A stretch of DNA of 41,177 bases from Azospirillum isscasi (lineage in GTDB: Bacteria > Pseudomonadota > Alphaproteobacteria > Azospirillales > Azospirillaceae), in the NCBI RefSeq assembly GCF_030849505.1, contig NZ_JAUJFI010000034.1, forward strand, positions 1 through 41,177. Direction: 5' to 3'. The notes beneath the pieces were generated by a model. That model was not told the origin of the DNA. It was given only the letters and a program-made list of their open reading frames with translations, and did not search any database. Of the stretch, positions 27,729-38,484 are shown one piece after another; the stretch's first letter is position 1; every line of letters begins with the position of its first letter. Both the position numbers and the translations under genes were made by a program.

Positions 27729-30503
27729 TCACCGTGGACGGAAGCAAGCGCGCCGCGCGATCAGCCGGCGGGTGACCGCCTTCTCCGCCTCCACCGCCAG
27801 GAAGATCACCAGACCCGCCGCCATCATGGCGACCCACTGGGTCCAGTCCACCGACGCGGTGCCGAACAGGGCCTGCAAGGGCGGGGCGTAGGTGAAGGCC
27901 AGCTGGAAGACCAGCATCAGCCCGATGGAGATCCACACCGGGCGGCTGCCGAACAGCCCCTGCCGGTTCATCACCGAGGCGGTGACCGCCCGCGCGTTCA
28001 GCAGGAAGAAGATTTCGCCCATCACCAGCGCGTTGACCGCCATGGTGCGGGCGACCGGCGTGGGGTCGTCGTGGCCCTCGTGCAGCAGGAAGAATCCGAA
28101 GCTGGCGGAGACCAGAAGCGCCATCACCAGCACCATGCGCCCGATCAGGAAGCCCGGCAGGATCGGCTCGTCCTGGGGGCGGGGCGGGCGCTTCATCACC
28201 GCGGCCTCCGGCGGCTCGAAGGCGAGCGCCAAGCCCAGGGTCACCGCCGTCACCATGTTGACCCACAGAATCTGGACCGGGGTGATCGGCAGGGTGTAGC
28301 CGGCCAGCACCGCCACCAGGATCACCAGCGCCTGGGCGCCGTTGGTCGGCAGCATGAACAGGATCGTCTTGCGCAGATTGTCGTAGACGGTCCGCCCTTC
28401 CTCGACGGCGTGGGCGATGGAGGCGAAGTTGTCGTCGGCCAGCACCATGCTGGCGGCCTCCTTGGCGGCCTCGGTGCCCTTGCAGCCCATGGCGACGCCG
28501 ACGTCCGCGCGCTTCAGGGCGGGGGCGTCGTTCACCCCGTCGCCGGTCATGGCGACCGTGTGCCCGGCCTTTTGGAGCGCGCGGACGAGGCGCAGCTTGT
28601 GCTCCGGCGCGGTGCGGGCGAAGACGTCGGCGTCACGCGCCACCGCCACCAGCGCCTCGTCGTCCAGCCGGTCCAGGTCGCTCCCGGAAACCGCGTCGCC
28701 CGACAGGTTGAACTGCCGCCCGATGGCCTGGGCGGTGCCGGCGTGGTCGCCGGTGATCATCTTCACCCGGATGCCCGCCGCCTGGCACTGGGCGACCGCC
28801 GCGACCGCCTCTTCCCGCGCCGGGTCGATGAAGCCGCACAGGCCGAGCAGCACCAGCCCCTCCTGCACGTCGCTCATGTTCAGCACGGTCTGGCCGGGCA
28901 GGGCGGGGCGGGCGGCGAGCGCCAGGACGCGCTGGCCCTGCGCCGCCAGTTCCTCGACCCGCGTCAGCCAGTGGGCGGCGTCCAGCGGGCCGCTGCCGCC
29001 GTCCGCGGCCCGTACGTGCGCGCACATCGACAGAACGCGCTCCGGCGCGCCCTTGACGTACAGCAGGCCGTGCCCCTCATGGTCGTGGTGCAGGGTCGCC
29101 ATGAACTTGTGTTCGGATTCGAAGGGGATCACATCGGTGCGCGGGCGGCGGGCGGCTTCCTCCCGCGCGTCCAGCCCGGCCTTGATGGCCAGCGCCAGCA
29201 GCGCGCCGTCGGTCGGGTCGCCGGCCACGGTCCAGCCGCCGCTCCCGTCCCCATCCTCCTCGCCGTGCTGAAGCTCGGCGTCGTTGCACAGCAGGGCGGC
29301 GTGGGCCAGCTCGGTCAGCACGGGATCGGCGCCGGGATCCAGGGCCTTGCCGCCGCGCCGGAACTCGCCCTCCGGGCGGTAGCCGGTGCCGGTCACCGCG
29401 CAGTCGCCCGCCGCCGTGACCACGGTCTGCACGACCAGCTCGTTGCGGGTCAGCGTCCCGGTCTTGTCGGAACAGATGATGCCGACCGAGCCCAGCGTCT
29501 CCACCGCCGGCAGGCGGCGGATGATGGCGTTGCGCCGGGCCATGCGGGTGACGCCGATGGCCAGCGTGATCGTCATCACCGCCGGCAGCCCTTCCGGAAT
29601 CGCCGCCACCGCCAGACCGACCGCGGCCATCACCATGTCCGCCCAGTGCTCCCCCTGCACGAGAGAGCCGTAGAGGAAGGTCAGCGCCGTCAGCCCGAGG
29701 ATGCCGATGGTCAGCCAGCGCCCGAAGACGGCCATCTGGGCGAGCAGGGGCGTGGTCAGCTCCTCCACCCCCGCCAGCAGCGTGCCGATGCGGCCCAGCT
29801 CCGTCGCGTCGCCGGTGGCCACCACGACGCCCATGGCCTGTCCCTGGGCGACCAGCGTGCCGGAATAGGCCATGCCGCCGCGCTCCGCCAGGGGAGCGTC
29901 CGGGGCCACCGCGTCGGCGCTCTTGGCGACCGGCACGGATTCCCCGGTCAGCGCCGCCTCCTGGACGCGCAGCCCTTTGACCCGGACCAGCCGCAGGTCC
30001 GCCGGCACCTTGTCGCCCGAGGCCAGAAGCACCCGGTCGCCGGGCACCAGCTCCTCCGCCGGGACGGTCACCTGCCGCCCGCCGCGCAGCACCACGGCGT
30101 GCGGCGACAGCATGTTGCGGATGGCGTCGAGCGCCTGCTCCGCCTTGCCCTCCTGGACATAGCCGATGGCGGCGTTGATCAGCACCACGCCCGCGATGAC
30201 CGCGGCGTCCACGAACTCGCCCAGCAGGACCGTCACGACGCCGGCGGCGATCAGCACGTAGATCAGCAGGTTGTCGAACTGCGCCAGAAACCGCATCAGC
30301 GCCGACCGCCGGGGCGGCGGGGTCAGGCGGTTGGGTCCGTAGCGGCGCAGGCGGTCCGCCGCCTCGTCGGGCGTCAACCCGTCGTCGGGGCTGTCCAGAG
30401 CGGCCAGGGCCCGGTCCGGCGGTTGGGCGTGCCAGGGAAGAGGATCGGTGGAGGCTTCGGGAGCAACGATGGTTCCGGGTCCGGAACGGTCATGCGGGCT
30501 CAT
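27729..30503 (-). CDS. Cation-transporting P-type ATPase (P2-like)
   Basis: A 924-residue P-type pump. It has an N-terminal cation-ATPase domain ([21 protein letters not shown]), ALTGES at 184-189, PEGLP at 303-307 in M4, the phosphorylated DKTGT at 346-350, the hinge [22 protein letters not shown] and a C-terminal set of membrane helices. Overall it is P2-like, but M6 reads [18 protein letters not shown], lacking the acidic residue of SERCA pumps, and M5 has GAQAL, so the transported ion cannot be named. The start at 30503 has no obvious ribosome site; in-frame ATGs near 30580 are alternatives. It is divergent from rho and sits between hemJ and rho, which are usually adjacent. Confidence 0.93.
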   Translation of the reverse strand: MSPHDRSGPGTIVAPEASTDPLPWHAQPPDRALAALDSPDDGLTPDEAADRLRRYGPNRLTPPPRRSALMRFLAQFDNLLIYVLIAAGVVTVLLGEFVDAAVIAGVVLINAAIGYVQEGKAEQALDAIRNMLSPHAVVLRGGRQVTVPAEELVPGDRVLLASGDKVPADLRLVRVKGLRVQEAALTGESVPVAKSADAVAPDAPLAERGGMAYSGTLVAQGQAMGVVVATGDATELGRIGTLLAGVEELTTPLLAQMAVFGRWLTIGILGLTALTFLYGSLVQGEHWADMVMAAVGLAVAAIPEGLPAVMTITLAIGVTRMARRNAIIRRLPAVETLGSVGIICSDKTGTLTRNELVVQTVVTAAGDCAVTGTGYRPEGEFRRGGKALDPGADPVLTELAHAALLCNDAELQHGEEDGDGSGGWTVAGDPTDGALLALAIKAGLDAREEAARRPRTDVIPFESEHKFMATLHHDHEGHGLLYVKGAPERVLSMCAHVRAADGGSGPLDAAHWLTRVEELAAQGQRVLALAARPALPGQTVLNMSDVQEGLVLLGLCGFIDPAREEAVAAVAQCQAAGIRVKMITGDHAGTAQAIGRQFNLSGDAVSGSDLDRLDDEALVAVARDADVFARTAPEHKLRLVRALQKAGHTVAMTGDGVNDAPALKRADVGVAMGCKGTEAAKEAASMVLADDNFASIAHAVEEGRTVYDNLRKTILFMLPTNGAQALVILVAVLAGYTLPITPVQILWVNMVTAVTLGLALAFEPPEAAVMKRPPRPQDEPILPGFLIGRMVLVMALLVSASFGFFLLHEGHDDPTPVARTMAVNALVMGEIFFLLNARAVTASVMNRQGLFGSRPVWISIGLMLVFQLAFTYAPPLQALFGTASVDWTQWVAMMAAGLVIFLAVEAEKAVTRRLIARRACFRPR

Positions 30504-30862
30504 GATTTCAACCAAACCGTTTCTGTCCTGAACGTCCAGGTCGTTCCGCGCTGGCCTGGATAACAGGGGATGCGGCATCATGACCCGGACGGAGAGACGC
30601 AAGAATCCGCCCGTGCCCAAGAATTCGCTTTCATTTGACTTGCGCCCGGCGTTCCGCTAACCATCTTTTTTACCACGGGGCGGCAAGCCTCGCGGGAACC
30701 CCCGCCCACATCCGCCGTTCCGTCCCTCCCCAACGATCTGGGCGCGACGTCCGACAGGCATTCCCCGCCTTCAGCGCCGTCCGACGCTCAACCGACGCAC
30801 CCTGCGCCGGCCCGGGACCTCTGGCACTCCCCCCTCGCATGACGATTCCCTAAGGCACCCCC
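30504..30862. other. Divergent intergenic region, ATPase / rho
   Basis: About 360 bases. It contains a promoter-like element for rho (30635-30664) and a long untranslated leader that would follow it (about 195 bases), which in many bacteria has a role in rho autoregulation. The leader is C-rich and poor in G on the transcript in parts (for example 30695-30740 and 30835-30862), the kind of sequence Rho itself binds. No promoter for the ATPase stands out. No small gene is supported. Confidence 0.55.
30635..30664 (+). promoter_or_regulatory. Candidate sigma70 promoter of rho
   Basis: TTGACT followed by TGCG at 30635-30644 matches the alphaproteobacterial -35 (CTTGAC-type) well. A weak -10 (TAACCA or AACCAT) begins 17-18 bases later. 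The region is locally AT-richer than its surroundings. Confidence 0.45.
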
Positions 30863-32119
30863 ATGCATCTCCAAGAGCTGAAGTGCAAGAGCCCCGCCGA
30901 ACTGCTGGCGTTCGCGGAGGAACTGCAGATCGAGAACGCCAGCACGCTGCGCAAGCAGGACATGATGTTCGCCATCCTGAAGCAGCTGGCGGAAAACGAC
31001 GTTCCGATCTACGGCGATGGCGTGCTGGAAGTGCTTCAGGACGGCTTCGGGTTCCTGCGCTCGCCGGAGGCCAACTATCTCCCCGGCCCCGACGACATCT
31101 ACGTCAGCCCCAGCCAGGTGCGCCGCTTCGGCCTGCGCACCGGCGACACGGTGGAAGGCCAGATCCGCGCGCCCAAGGACGGCGAGCGCTATTTCGCCCT
31201 CCTCAAGGTCAACACCATCAATTTCGATGCGCCGGACAAGGTCCGCCACCGCATCAACTTCGACAACCTGACCCCGCTCTATCCGGAAGAGCGGCTGCGC
31301 ATGGAAGTCGACGACCCGACCAAGAAGAACTTCACGGGCCGCATCATCGACCTCGTGGCGCCGCTGGGCAAGGGCCAGCGCGGGCTGATCGTCGCCCCGC
31401 CGCGCACGGGTAAGACGGTGATGCTGCAGAACATCGCCCATTCCATCGCGACCAACCACCCGGAAGCCTATCTGATCGTCCTGCTGATCGACGAGCGTCC
31501 GGAAGAGGTGACCGACATGGCCCGCTCCGTGCGGGGCGAGGTCATCAGCTCCACCTTCGACGAGCCGGCGACCCGCCACGTCCAGGTCGCCGAGATGGTC
31601 ATCGAGAAGGCCAAGCGGCTGGTCGAGCACAAGCGCGACGTGGTGATCCTGCTGGACTCCATCACCCGTCTGGCCCGCGCCTACAACACCGTCGTTCCGT
31701 CCTCGGGCAAGGTGCTGACCGGCGGTGTGGACGCCAACGCGCTGCAGCGCCCGAAGCGCTTCTTCGGTGCGGCCCGCAACATCGAGGAGGGCGGTTCGCT
31801 GACCATCATCGCGACCGCGCTGATCGACACCGGCAGCCGCATGGACGAGGTGATCTTCGAAGAGTTCAAGGGCACCGGCAACTCGGAGATCGTGCTGGAC
31901 CGCAAGCTCTCCGACAAGCGCACCTTCCCGGCCATCGACATCTCCAAGTCGGGCACCCGCAAGGAGGAGCTGCTGGTGGACAAGGGCACCATCTCCAAGA
32001 TGTGGATCCTGCGCCGCATCCTGATGCCGATGGGGGTGACCGACGCGGTGGACTTCCTGGTCGACAAGCTGAAGCACACCAAGTCGAACTCGGAATTCTT
32101 CGAGTCCATGAATCAGTAG
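30863..32119 (+). CDS. rho: Transcription termination factor Rho
   Basis: A 418-residue hexameric RNA helicase that ends transcription at C-rich untranslated RNA. The N-terminal RNA-binding fold ([32 protein letters not shown], then [32 protein letters not shown] with RNP-like motif), Walker A APPRTGKT at 178-185, the Walker B region [16 protein letters not shown] and the Q/R loops ([34 protein letters not shown]) are complete. The start at 30863 is standard. It is the last gene of the hemE-side block and is followed by two intrinsic hairpins before convergent secB. Confidence 0.98.
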   Translation: MHLQELKCKSPAELLAFAEELQIENASTLRKQDMMFAILKQLAENDVPIYGDGVLEVLQDGFGFLRSPEANYLPGPDDIYVSPSQVRRFGLRTGDTVEGQIRAPKDGERYFALLKVNTINFDAPDKVRHRINFDNLTPLYPEERLRMEVDDPTKKNFTGRIIDLVAPLGKGQRGLIVAPPRTGKTVMLQNIAHSIATNHPEAYLIVLLIDERPEEVTDMARSVRGEVISSTFDEPATRHVQVAEMVIEKAKRLVEHKRDVVILLDSITRLARAYNTVVPSSGKVLTGGVDANALQRPKRFFGAARNIEEGGSLTIIATALIDTGSRMDEVIFEEFKGTGNSEIVLDRKLSDKRTFPAIDISKSGTRKEELLVDKGTISKMWILRRILMPMGVTDAVDFLVDKLKHTKSNSEFFESMNQ

Positions 32120-32130
32120 TCTGCGGTCCG

Positions 32131-32171
32131 TTTCCCCGCCCGGTGCAAGGGCGGGGAAACGGGCGGGGAAA
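32131..32171 (+). terminator. Hairpin with two alternative 3' arms after rho
   Basis: TTTCCCCGCCC (32131-32141) is perfectly complementary to GGGCGGGGAAA, which occurs twice in tandem (32149-32159 and 32161-32171). Two mutually exclusive 11-bp hairpins are therefore possible, with loops of 7 or 19 bases. There is no U-tract, so it may be an RNA 3'-end stabiliser or a pause signal ahead of the stronger terminator. Confidence 0.5.
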
Positions 32172-32179
32172 AGACATGA

Positions 32180-32216
32180 AAAAGGCGGGAGGCTCCATCG
32201 GAACCTCCCGCCTTTT
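32180..32216. terminator. Strong bidirectional intrinsic terminator (rho/secB)
   Basis: A 13-bp stem (AAAAGGCGGGAGG with its complement) around an 11-base loop, followed on the plus strand by TTTTGTTTT and on the minus strand by TTTTTC. It lies between convergent rho and secB and should terminate both. Confidence 0.93.
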
Positions 32217-32240
32217 GTTTTACCGCACCTGCTGTCCGGA

Positions 32241-32738
32241 TCAGAAGGGCGACTGCGGCGCCTCTTCCGACGCGGCCTGCTGGCCGGCGGTCTGGCGGCG
32301 GTACAGGTCCACGAAGTCGATCGGGTTGATCATCAGCGGCGGGAAACCGCCGTCCTGGGTGCAGCCGGCCACGATGGCGCGGGCGAAGGGGAACAGCATC
32401 CGCGGCGCCTCGATCAGCAGCACCGGGCGGTGATGCTCCTGCGGCAGGCCCGGAAGCTGGAACAGACCGCCGTAGGCGACCTCGACCAGGAAGGCGGTCG
32501 CCTCGGCCTGCTTGGCCTCGCAATGCAGCTTCAGCACGACCTCATAGACGTCCTCGCCCATCGGCTGAACCTGGACGTCGACGCCGATGTTGACCTGCGG
32601 CTGCGGCTGGCCGGGCAGCAGGCTCTGCGGGGCGTTCGGGTTCTCGAAGGACAGGTCCTTCACATACTGCGCCAGCACATGCATCGGCAGCGACGAGGCG
32701 GCTTCCTGATCTTGACCGTTGATCTGCTGATCGGACAT
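32241..32738 (-). CDS. secB: Protein-export chaperone SecB
   Basis: A 165-residue tetrameric chaperone that keeps precursors unfolded and hands them to SecA. Blocks PMHVLAQYVKDLSFENPNAPQSL, VDVQVQPMGEDVYEVVLKLHCEAKQAEATAFLVEVAYGGLFQL and PRMLFPFARAIVAGCTQDGGFPPLMINPIDFVDLYRR are diagnostic. Start 32738 has an AGGAG ribosome site; an in-frame ATG 30 bases upstream is not conserved. The acidic C-terminus (ASEEAPQSPF) is variable. fxsA lies 100 bases upstream on the same strand. Confidence 0.97.
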   Translation of the reverse strand: MSDQQINGQDQEAASSLPMHVLAQYVKDLSFENPNAPQSLLPGQPQPQVNIGVDVQVQPMGEDVYEVVLKLHCEAKQAEATAFLVEVAYGGLFQLPGLPQEHHRPVLLIEAPRMLFPFARAIVAGCTQDGGFPPLMINPIDFVDLYRRQTAGQQAASEEAPQSPF

Positions 32739-32838
32739 GAACAACTCCTGGCCGCGGGGCGGCATCACGATGGAATGGGCTTCAAGACCCGCTGGCTAGC
32801 ACGGAACTGCTGGCTCCACAAAGTGAAACCGGCGCGTT

Positions 32839-33435
32839 TCACCCGCGGTCGTTGCGGTAGGGCGAACCGGGCGGGGCCCAGCGGGAATCCCCCAGCCGCG
32901 GCGTGCCGTCCGCGGCCTCCCGGTCCGCCGGACCGGCGGTTCCGGGCCGGCTGCCGTCCGGATCGACCTCCTGGTATTCGACGTCGATGACGCCGGGCGG
33001 CGGGCGGTTGCGCGGGCCGTTCGGATCGTCGCCGCTGCTCCAGGTCTGGCCGCCCATGCGGCCGTGCATCTGGAAGGAGCCGGCACCCTTCAGACGTTCG
33101 AACAGCCAGCGGCCCAGCGCGTTGCGCACCGGACGGACGAACAGCAGAAGCCCGACGATGTCGGTCAGGAAGCCGGGGATGATCAGCAGCAGGCCGGCGA
33201 CGACGATGCAGAAGCCCTCGAACACCGCGCCGACCGGGCTTTCCCCCCGCTCCGCCGCCTCCTGCGCGCGCTTCAGCACGGACAGGCCCTGCCAGCGGAG
33301 CAGAACGGACCCGAGAACGGCGGACAGGATCACCAGCCCCACCGTCGGACCGGCCCCGATCCGGTCGCCGACCTCGATGAAGGTCGCGATTTCCGCGATC
33401 GGCAGCAGAAGGAACATCAGCAACAGTGGATTCAT
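32839..33435 (-). CDS. fxsA: FxsA family membrane protein
   Basis: A 198-residue inner-membrane protein. The E. coli relative suppresses F-exclusion of phage T7; the cellular role is unknown. It begins MNPLLLMFLLLPIAEIATFIEVGDRIGAGPTVGLVILSAVLGSVLLRWQG, typical of FxsA, with further hydrophobic segments (VGAVFEGFCIVVAGLLLIIPGFLTDIVGLLLFVRPVR), then a cytoplasmic, Pro/Gly/Asp-rich tail with MGGQTW. An AAGGA ribosome site precedes the ATG. It lies in the secB-fxsA-timA-mltA order seen in other alphaproteobacteria, divergent from timA. Confidence 0.9.
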   Translation of the reverse strand: MNPLLLMFLLLPIAEIATFIEVGDRIGAGPTVGLVILSAVLGSVLLRWQGLSVLKRAQEAAERGESPVGAVFEGFCIVVAGLLLIIPGFLTDIVGLLLFVRPVRNALGRWLFERLKGAGSFQMHGRMGGQTWSSGDDPNGPRNRPPPGVIDVEYQEVDPDGSRPGTAGPADREAADGTPRLGDSRWAPPGSPYRNDRG

Positions 33436-33675
33436 GGCCGTCCTTGCTCTTTCAACCCCAAGGGCCTATCTACACCAGGGTACGTCACCCGATCTTTGGT
33501 TGGAAGAACAGCTCCGGCACGGGTCATCGGGTGGAATCCTCGGCGGAGAGGGCGAGCGGGGTTCTGGTCCCGGCGTCGTTCCGGTACACTTAATGCTCAC
33601 CCGCCGGAGGGTCCAGTAGCGGATCATGCGGGGCCGGTGATTTCGGGGCCGGCCTTCAGTCACCCGGAAGGATGG

Positions 33676-34353
33676 ATGATGGGAGATGGGTTTGTGTTCG
33701 TCGAGATCCTGATCTTCGCGATGATCGCGGCGTTTCTCGTGTACCGGCTGCGCAGCGTGCTCGGCCGCCGCACCGGTGAGGAACGGCAGCGCCCCAACCC
33801 CTTCACGGCCCGTCCCAGCAGCCAGCCCGACAACGTGGTCCCGATGCCGAACCGCGAACGGCCTGTGCCGAGCGCCGCGCCGTCGCCGGACGAGCCGGTG
33901 TCGCTGGCCACCGCGCTGGACCAGATCAAGGCCGCCGACCCCAGCTTCGACGAGAAGTATTTCCTCCAGGGCGCCCGCGGCGCCTTCCAGATGATCGTGG
34001 AGGCCTTCGCCAAGGGCGACACGGCGGCGCTGCGCCCGCTGCTGTCGGACGAGGTCTACGACAACTTCGCCCGCGCCGTGCGCGAGCGCCAGTCGGCGGG
34101 CGAGACGCTGGAGACCCGCATCGAGCGCATCACCGACGCCGACGTGGTGGAAGCCCGCCTGGACGGGCGCACCGCCCTGGTCACGGTGAAGTTCGTGTCG
34201 GAGCAGATGAACGTCGTGCGCAACAGCGCCGGCGCGGTGGTGGACGGCGACCCGAACGCCGTGGTGGAGGCCGTGGACGTCTGGACCTTCGCACGCAACA
34301 CCCGCGCCAGCGACCCCAACTGGGCGCTCGTCGAAACCCGCACCCCTCAATGA
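33676..34353 (+). CDS. Tim44/TimA family putative adaptor protein
   Basis: A 225-residue protein with an N-terminal membrane anchor (GFVFVEILIFAMIAAFLVYRL) followed by an Arg/Pro-rich linker and the Tim44-like domain (FDEKYFLQGARGAFQMIVEAFAKGDTAALRPLLSDEVYDNF, VVEARLDGRTALVTVKFVSEQMNVVR, VDVWTFARNTRASDPNWALVET). In mitochondria Tim44 tethers Hsp70 to the import channel; the bacterial relatives are membrane-bound and their partner is unknown. Adjacent ATGs at 33676 and 33679 follow GGAAGG. It lies 13 bases ahead of mltA and is likely co-transcribed; a possible promoter is TTCTGG-N17-TACACT near 33562-33590. Confidence 0.92.
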   Translation: MMGDGFVFVEILIFAMIAAFLVYRLRSVLGRRTGEERQRPNPFTARPSSQPDNVVPMPNRERPVPSAAPSPDEPVSLATALDQIKAADPSFDEKYFLQGARGAFQMIVEAFAKGDTAALRPLLSDEVYDNFARAVRERQSAGETLETRIERITDADVVEARLDGRTALVTVKFVSEQMNVVRNSAGAVVDGDPNAVVEAVDVWTFARNTRASDPNWALVETRTPQ

Positions 34354-34366
34354 CCGATCGGTTCTG

Positions 34367-35575
<1,209 letters not shown>

Positions 35576-35587
35576 GGGGAAAAGAAA

Positions 35588-35618
35588 AGGCGCCGGAGGA
35601 GGTCCCCCCGGCGCCTTC
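35588..35618. terminator. Bidirectional intrinsic terminator (mltA/HIT)
   Basis: A 10-bp stem (AAGGCGCCGG with its complement) around an 11-base loop, between convergent genes. The plus-strand tail is TTCGTTGTTT, while on the minus strand TTTTCTTTT follows the stem, so it should work in both directions, better for the his operon. Confidence 0.8.
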
Positions 35619-35621
35619 GTT

Positions 35622-35637
35622 GTTTCACGTGGATCGT
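35622..35637. promoter_or_regulatory. parS-like half site
   Basis: TGTTTCACGTGGATCG keeps a perfect left half and centre of parS but matches only 13 of 16 positions overall. It is intergenic and could be a decayed parS. ParB binding is doubtful because the right arm is broken. Confidence 0.3.
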
Positions 35638-35654
35638 CCTTTGGACGCTGTCTG

Positions 35655-36023
35655 TCACCCCTTGACGATCATCGGACCCAGGCGCCGTCCGGCGAAGACG
35701 TGGATGTGCAGGTGCGGAACCTCCTGGTTCGCGTCCTCGCCGCAGTTGGACAGGATGCGGTAGCCGGGTTCCGCCGCGCCGGCGCCGCGGGCGACCTCGC
35801 CGACCGCGCGGAACAGGCCGGCGATCTCCGTCTCCGTCGCGCGGGCGCTGAAGTCGTCGATGTCCACATAGGCGCCCTTCGGGATCACCAGGATGTGCGT
35901 CGGGGCCTGCGGGTTGATGTCGTGGAAGGCCAGAGCGTGCTCGGTCTCCAGGACCTTCTTGCACGGGATCTCGCCGCGCAGGATGCGGGCGAAGACGTTG
36001 TTCGGATCGTAGGTCTTGGCCAT
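35655..36023 (-). CDS. HIT family (HinT-like) nucleotide-binding protein
   Basis: A 122-residue histidine-triad hydrolase, which in the HinT branch cleaves adenosine phosphoramidates and acyl-adenylates. The triad HLHIHVF (His104, 106 and 108) and the opening FARILRGEIPCKKVLETEHALAFHDINPQAPTHILVIPKG are diagnostic. It lies 30 bases after hisE with a good ribosome site (GAAGGGGAAA), so it is the last gene of the his operon. The A. brasilense his cluster is recalled to have a HIT-like gene after hisE, which supports the Azospirillum assignment. Its role in histidine metabolism is unknown. Confidence 0.93.
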   Translation of the reverse strand: MAKTYDPNNVFARILRGEIPCKKVLETEHALAFHDINPQAPTHILVIPKGAYVDIDDFSARATETEIAGLFRAVGEVARGAGAAEPGYRILSNCGEDANQEVPHLHIHVFAGRRLGPMIVKG

Positions 36024-36053
36024 CGCGTCGTTTCCCCTTCCGCCTTGATCGTT

Positions 36054-36395
36054 TTAAGCCTTGCGCGCCTTCTTCTCGGCGATGCCGCTGGTGCCCTCGC
36101 GCTGGGCCAGCTTCTCCCACACCGCGGCGGGCTCCAGACCGGCGTCCGCCCACAGCACCATCAGGTGGTAGAGCAGGTCCGCCGATTCCGAGGCCATGGC
36201 CGCCGTGTCGCCGCGCACCGCCTCGATGACGGTTTCCACCGCTTCCTCACCCACCTTCTGGGCGATCTTGGCAGTGCCACGGTGGAACAGCTTGGCGGTG
36301 TAGGAGGTCTCCGGGTCGGCGCCCTTGCGCGCCTGGACGGTGGCGTAGAGCCGGTCCAGAACCTCGGCGTTCACCGGCGCCTTGTCCTCAGACAT
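36054..36395 (-). CDS. hisE: Phosphoribosyl-ATP pyrophosphatase
   Basis: A 113-residue enzyme for step 2 of histidine synthesis, hydrolysing phosphoribosyl-ATP to phosphoribosyl-AMP. It is an all-helical MazG-fold protein: [25 protein letters not shown], then the metal-binding [18 protein letters not shown] and [19 protein letters not shown]. The C-terminal lysine-rich tail is non-conserved. It overlaps the end of hisF by eight bases. HisI is not in this window. Confidence 0.96.
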   Translation of the reverse strand: MSEDKAPVNAEVLDRLYATVQARKGADPETSYTAKLFHRGTAKIAQKVGEEAVETVIEAVRGDTAAMASESADLLYHLMVLWADAGLEPAAVWEKLAQREGTSGIAEKKARKA

Positions 36396-37188
36396 GCGCC
36401 GCCTCCGCCCCGGGAGTCACGGAGGCGCGGGCCGGGCGCACCGGGATGCCGGCGGCGGCCAGCGCCGCCTTGGCCTGCCCGATGGTGTAGGTGCCGAAAT
36501 GGAAGATGGAGGCCGCCAGAACCGCCGTGGCGTGGCCCTCGCGGATGCCTTCCACCAGATGGTCCAGCGTGCCGACGCCGCCCGAGGCGATGACCGGGAT
36601 GCGCAGCCCGTCCGCCACCTTGCGGGTCAGAGCGAGGTCGAAGCCGCTCTTGGTGCCGTCGCGGTCCATGGAGGTCAGCAGGATCTCGCCGGCGCCGTAG
36701 GACTCCATGCGCTTGGCCCACTCCACCGCGTCGATGCCGGTGGCCTTGCGCCCGCCGTGGGTGAATATCTCCCAGCGGCCCGGCTCCACCTGCTTGGCGT
36801 CGATGGCGACGACGATGCATTGGGCGCCGAACTTTTCCGCCGCCTCCTGCACGAATTCCGGACGGTGGATGGCCGCGGTGTTGATCGACACCTTGTCGGC
36901 GCCGGCCAGCAGCAGCTTGCGGATGTCGTCCACCGTGCGCACGCCGCCGCCGACGGTCAGCGGCATGAACACCTGCTCGGCGGTGCGGCGCACCACGTCG
37001 TAGATGGTGTCGCGGTTCTCGTGGCTGGCCGTGATGTCCAGGAAGGTCAGCTCGTCCGCCCCTTCCCGGTCATAGACGCGGGCCTGCTCCACGGGATCGC
37101 CGGCGTCGATCAGATCGACGAAGTTGACCCCCTTGACGACCCGCCCGTCCTTGACGTCCAGGCAGGGGATGACGCGCATCTTCAGCAT
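36388..37188 (-). CDS. hisF: Imidazole glycerol phosphate synthase subunit HisF
   Basis: A 266-residue TIM-barrel cyclase that, with HisH, makes imidazole glycerol phosphate and AICAR. Catalytic Asp11 lies in [18 protein letters not shown], and the second aspartate in CIVVAIDAK. The phosphate-binding loops are [11 protein letters not shown] and [11 protein letters not shown]. The C-terminus after GIPVRP is an extended Ala-rich tail overlapping hisE. The ATG shares one base with the hisA stop (TGATG), so translation is coupled. Confidence 0.97.
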   Translation of the reverse strand: MLKMRVIPCLDVKDGRVVKGVNFVDLIDAGDPVEQARVYDREGADELTFLDITASHENRDTIYDVVRRTAEQVFMPLTVGGGVRTVDDIRKLLLAGADKVSINTAAIHRPEFVQEAAEKFGAQCIVVAIDAKQVEPGRWEIFTHGGRKATGIDAVEWAKRMESYGAGEILLTSMDRDGTKSGFDLALTRKVADGLRIPVIASGGVGTLDHLVEGIREGHATAVLAASIFHFGTYTIGQAKAALAAAGIPVRPARASVTPGAEAAHV

Positions 37189-37937
37189 CAGCCGGCCTTT
37201 CCAGCGACGGGAGCGGAGGAGAGCAGGTCCAGCGCCGCCTTCGGCTCGATGCGCCCGTCGTAGAGCGCGCGGCCGCAGATGACGCCCTGGATGCCCGTGT
37301 GCTCCTCCTTCTTCAGAGCCACGAGGTCGTCGATGGACGACACGCCGCCCGACGCGATCACCGGCGTGGTCAGGTGGAAGGCGAGGTCGGAGGTCGCCTC
37401 CACATTCACGCCGCCCATGGCGCCGTCGCGGTTGATGTCGGTGTAGATGATCGCGGCGACGCCGCTGTCCTCGAACTTCAGCGCCAGATCCAGCGCCTTG
37501 ATGGTCGAGGTTTCGGCCCAGCCGGCGACGGCGACATAGCCTTCGCGGGCGTCGATGCCCACGGCGACCTTGCCGGGGAACTCCCTGCAGGCTTCGCGGA
37601 CCAGCTCCGGCTCGCGCAGGGCGACGGTGCCCAGGATGACGCGGCTGACGCCCTTCTCAAGCCAGTGGGCGATGGTCTTCAGGTCGCGGATGCCGCCGCC
37701 GAGCTGCACCGGGATGGTCACGGCGCCCAGGATGCTCTCGACCGCCTGGCCGTTGACCGGCTTGCCCTCGAAGGCGCCGTTCAGATCGACCAGATGCAGC
37801 CATTCGAAGCCCTGGCTTTCGAACAGGCGGGCCTGGGCGGCGGGTTCGGTGTTGAAGACGGTCGCCTGGCTCATCTCGCCGCGCAGCAGCCGGACGCAGG
37901 CACCGTCTTTCAGGTCGATGGCGGGATAGATGATCAT
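37188..37937 (-). CDS. hisA: ProFAR isomerase HisA
   Basis: A 249-residue TIM-barrel isomerase (1-(5-phosphoribosyl)-5-[(5-phosphoribosylamino)methylideneamino]imidazole-4-carboxamide isomerase), homologous to HisF. Catalytic Asp8 is in [17 protein letters not shown], and the second catalytic Asp is in [14 protein letters not shown]; the loops [13 protein letters not shown] and [12 protein letters not shown] bind the phosphates. The start at 37937 gives the standard N-terminus; a longer open frame upstream overlaps the GNAT gene and is not real. The GNAT gene ends 14 bases upstream. Confidence 0.97.
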   Translation of the reverse strand: MIIYPAIDLKDGACVRLLRGEMSQATVFNTEPAAQARLFESQGFEWLHLVDLNGAFEGKPVNGQAVESILGAVTIPVQLGGGIRDLKTIAHWLEKGVSRVILGTVALREPELVREACREFPGKVAVGIDAREGYVAVAGWAETSTIKALDLALKFEDSGVAAIIYTDINRDGAMGGVNVEATSDLAFHLTTPVIASGGVSSIDDLVALKKEEHTGIQGVICGRALYDGRIEPKAALDLLSSAPVAGKAG

Positions 37938-37951
37938 CGCGGTGTCTCGTC

Positions 37952-38482
37952 CTATAGCGTGTCGGGGGTGAGGTCTTTCACATAGAAGTGTCCGGCCAGC
38001 CTTTTGCCGTCCACCAGCGCATAGAAGGGATGCGTGCCCCAGCGCTTGAAGCCCAGGTCCTCGTAGAGCGCGATGGCCGCGGTCTGGGTCTCGCGCACGT
38101 CCAGGTTCAGAACGCGGAAGCCGGACGCCCGCGCCTCCTCCTCCACCGCCACGGTCAGGCGGCGGGCGAGGCCGTGGCCGCGCGCCCAGGGGGCGACGAA
38201 GCTGGTGGTCAGGGTGGCGGCGTGGGCCTGCGCCTCGTTGTTGCGGGCGGGCTTCACGAGCTGGGCGGAGCCGGCGATCACGCCGTCCAGCCGGCCCACG
38301 AACAGGATGCGCTCCGGCACCACCAGAACGCCCTTCCAATAGCGTTCCATGATCTCGCGGGCGGGCGGCGCCACCCAGCCGAAGCCGCCGCCCGCCTTGA
38401 CGGCGTCGTCGGCGGCGTCGCACAGGTCGTGCAGGTCGCCGGTCTTCAGGGTGTCGATGCGTTCGACCGTGACGTCGGCCAT
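37952..38482 (-). CDS. GNAT family N-acetyltransferase
   Basis: A 176-residue acetyl-CoA-dependent acetyltransferase. The acetyl-CoA motif A reads [59 protein letters not shown], with the R-x-x-G-x-G-like loop ARGHGLA. It starts two bases after the hisH stop and ends 14 bases before hisA, so it must be co-transcribed with the his genes. The A. brasilense his cluster is recalled to have an extra ORF in a similar place. The acceptor substrate is unknown. Confidence 0.92.
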   Translation of the reverse strand: MADVTVERIDTLKTGDLHDLCDAADDAVKAGGGFGWVAPPAREIMERYWKGVLVVPERILFVGRLDGVIAGSAQLVKPARNNEAQAHAATLTTSFVAPWARGHGLARRLTVAVEEEARASGFRVLNLDVRETQTAAIALYEDLGFKRWGTHPFYALVDGKRLAGHFYVKDLTPDTL

Positions 38483-38484
38483 GG

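Noticed and set aside
28071-30563. A long plus-strand open frame opposite the P-type ATPase (about 830 codons).
   Set aside because: The minus strand carries all P-type ATPase motifs in order; the plus frame has only low-complexity Arg/His/Gly/Ala sequence.
32823-32842. GTGAAAC-CGGCGC-GTTTCAC, built from the two halves of parS.
   Set aside because: The halves are in the wrong order and spaced by six bases, so ParB should not recognise it; it overlaps the end of fxsA and may be chance.
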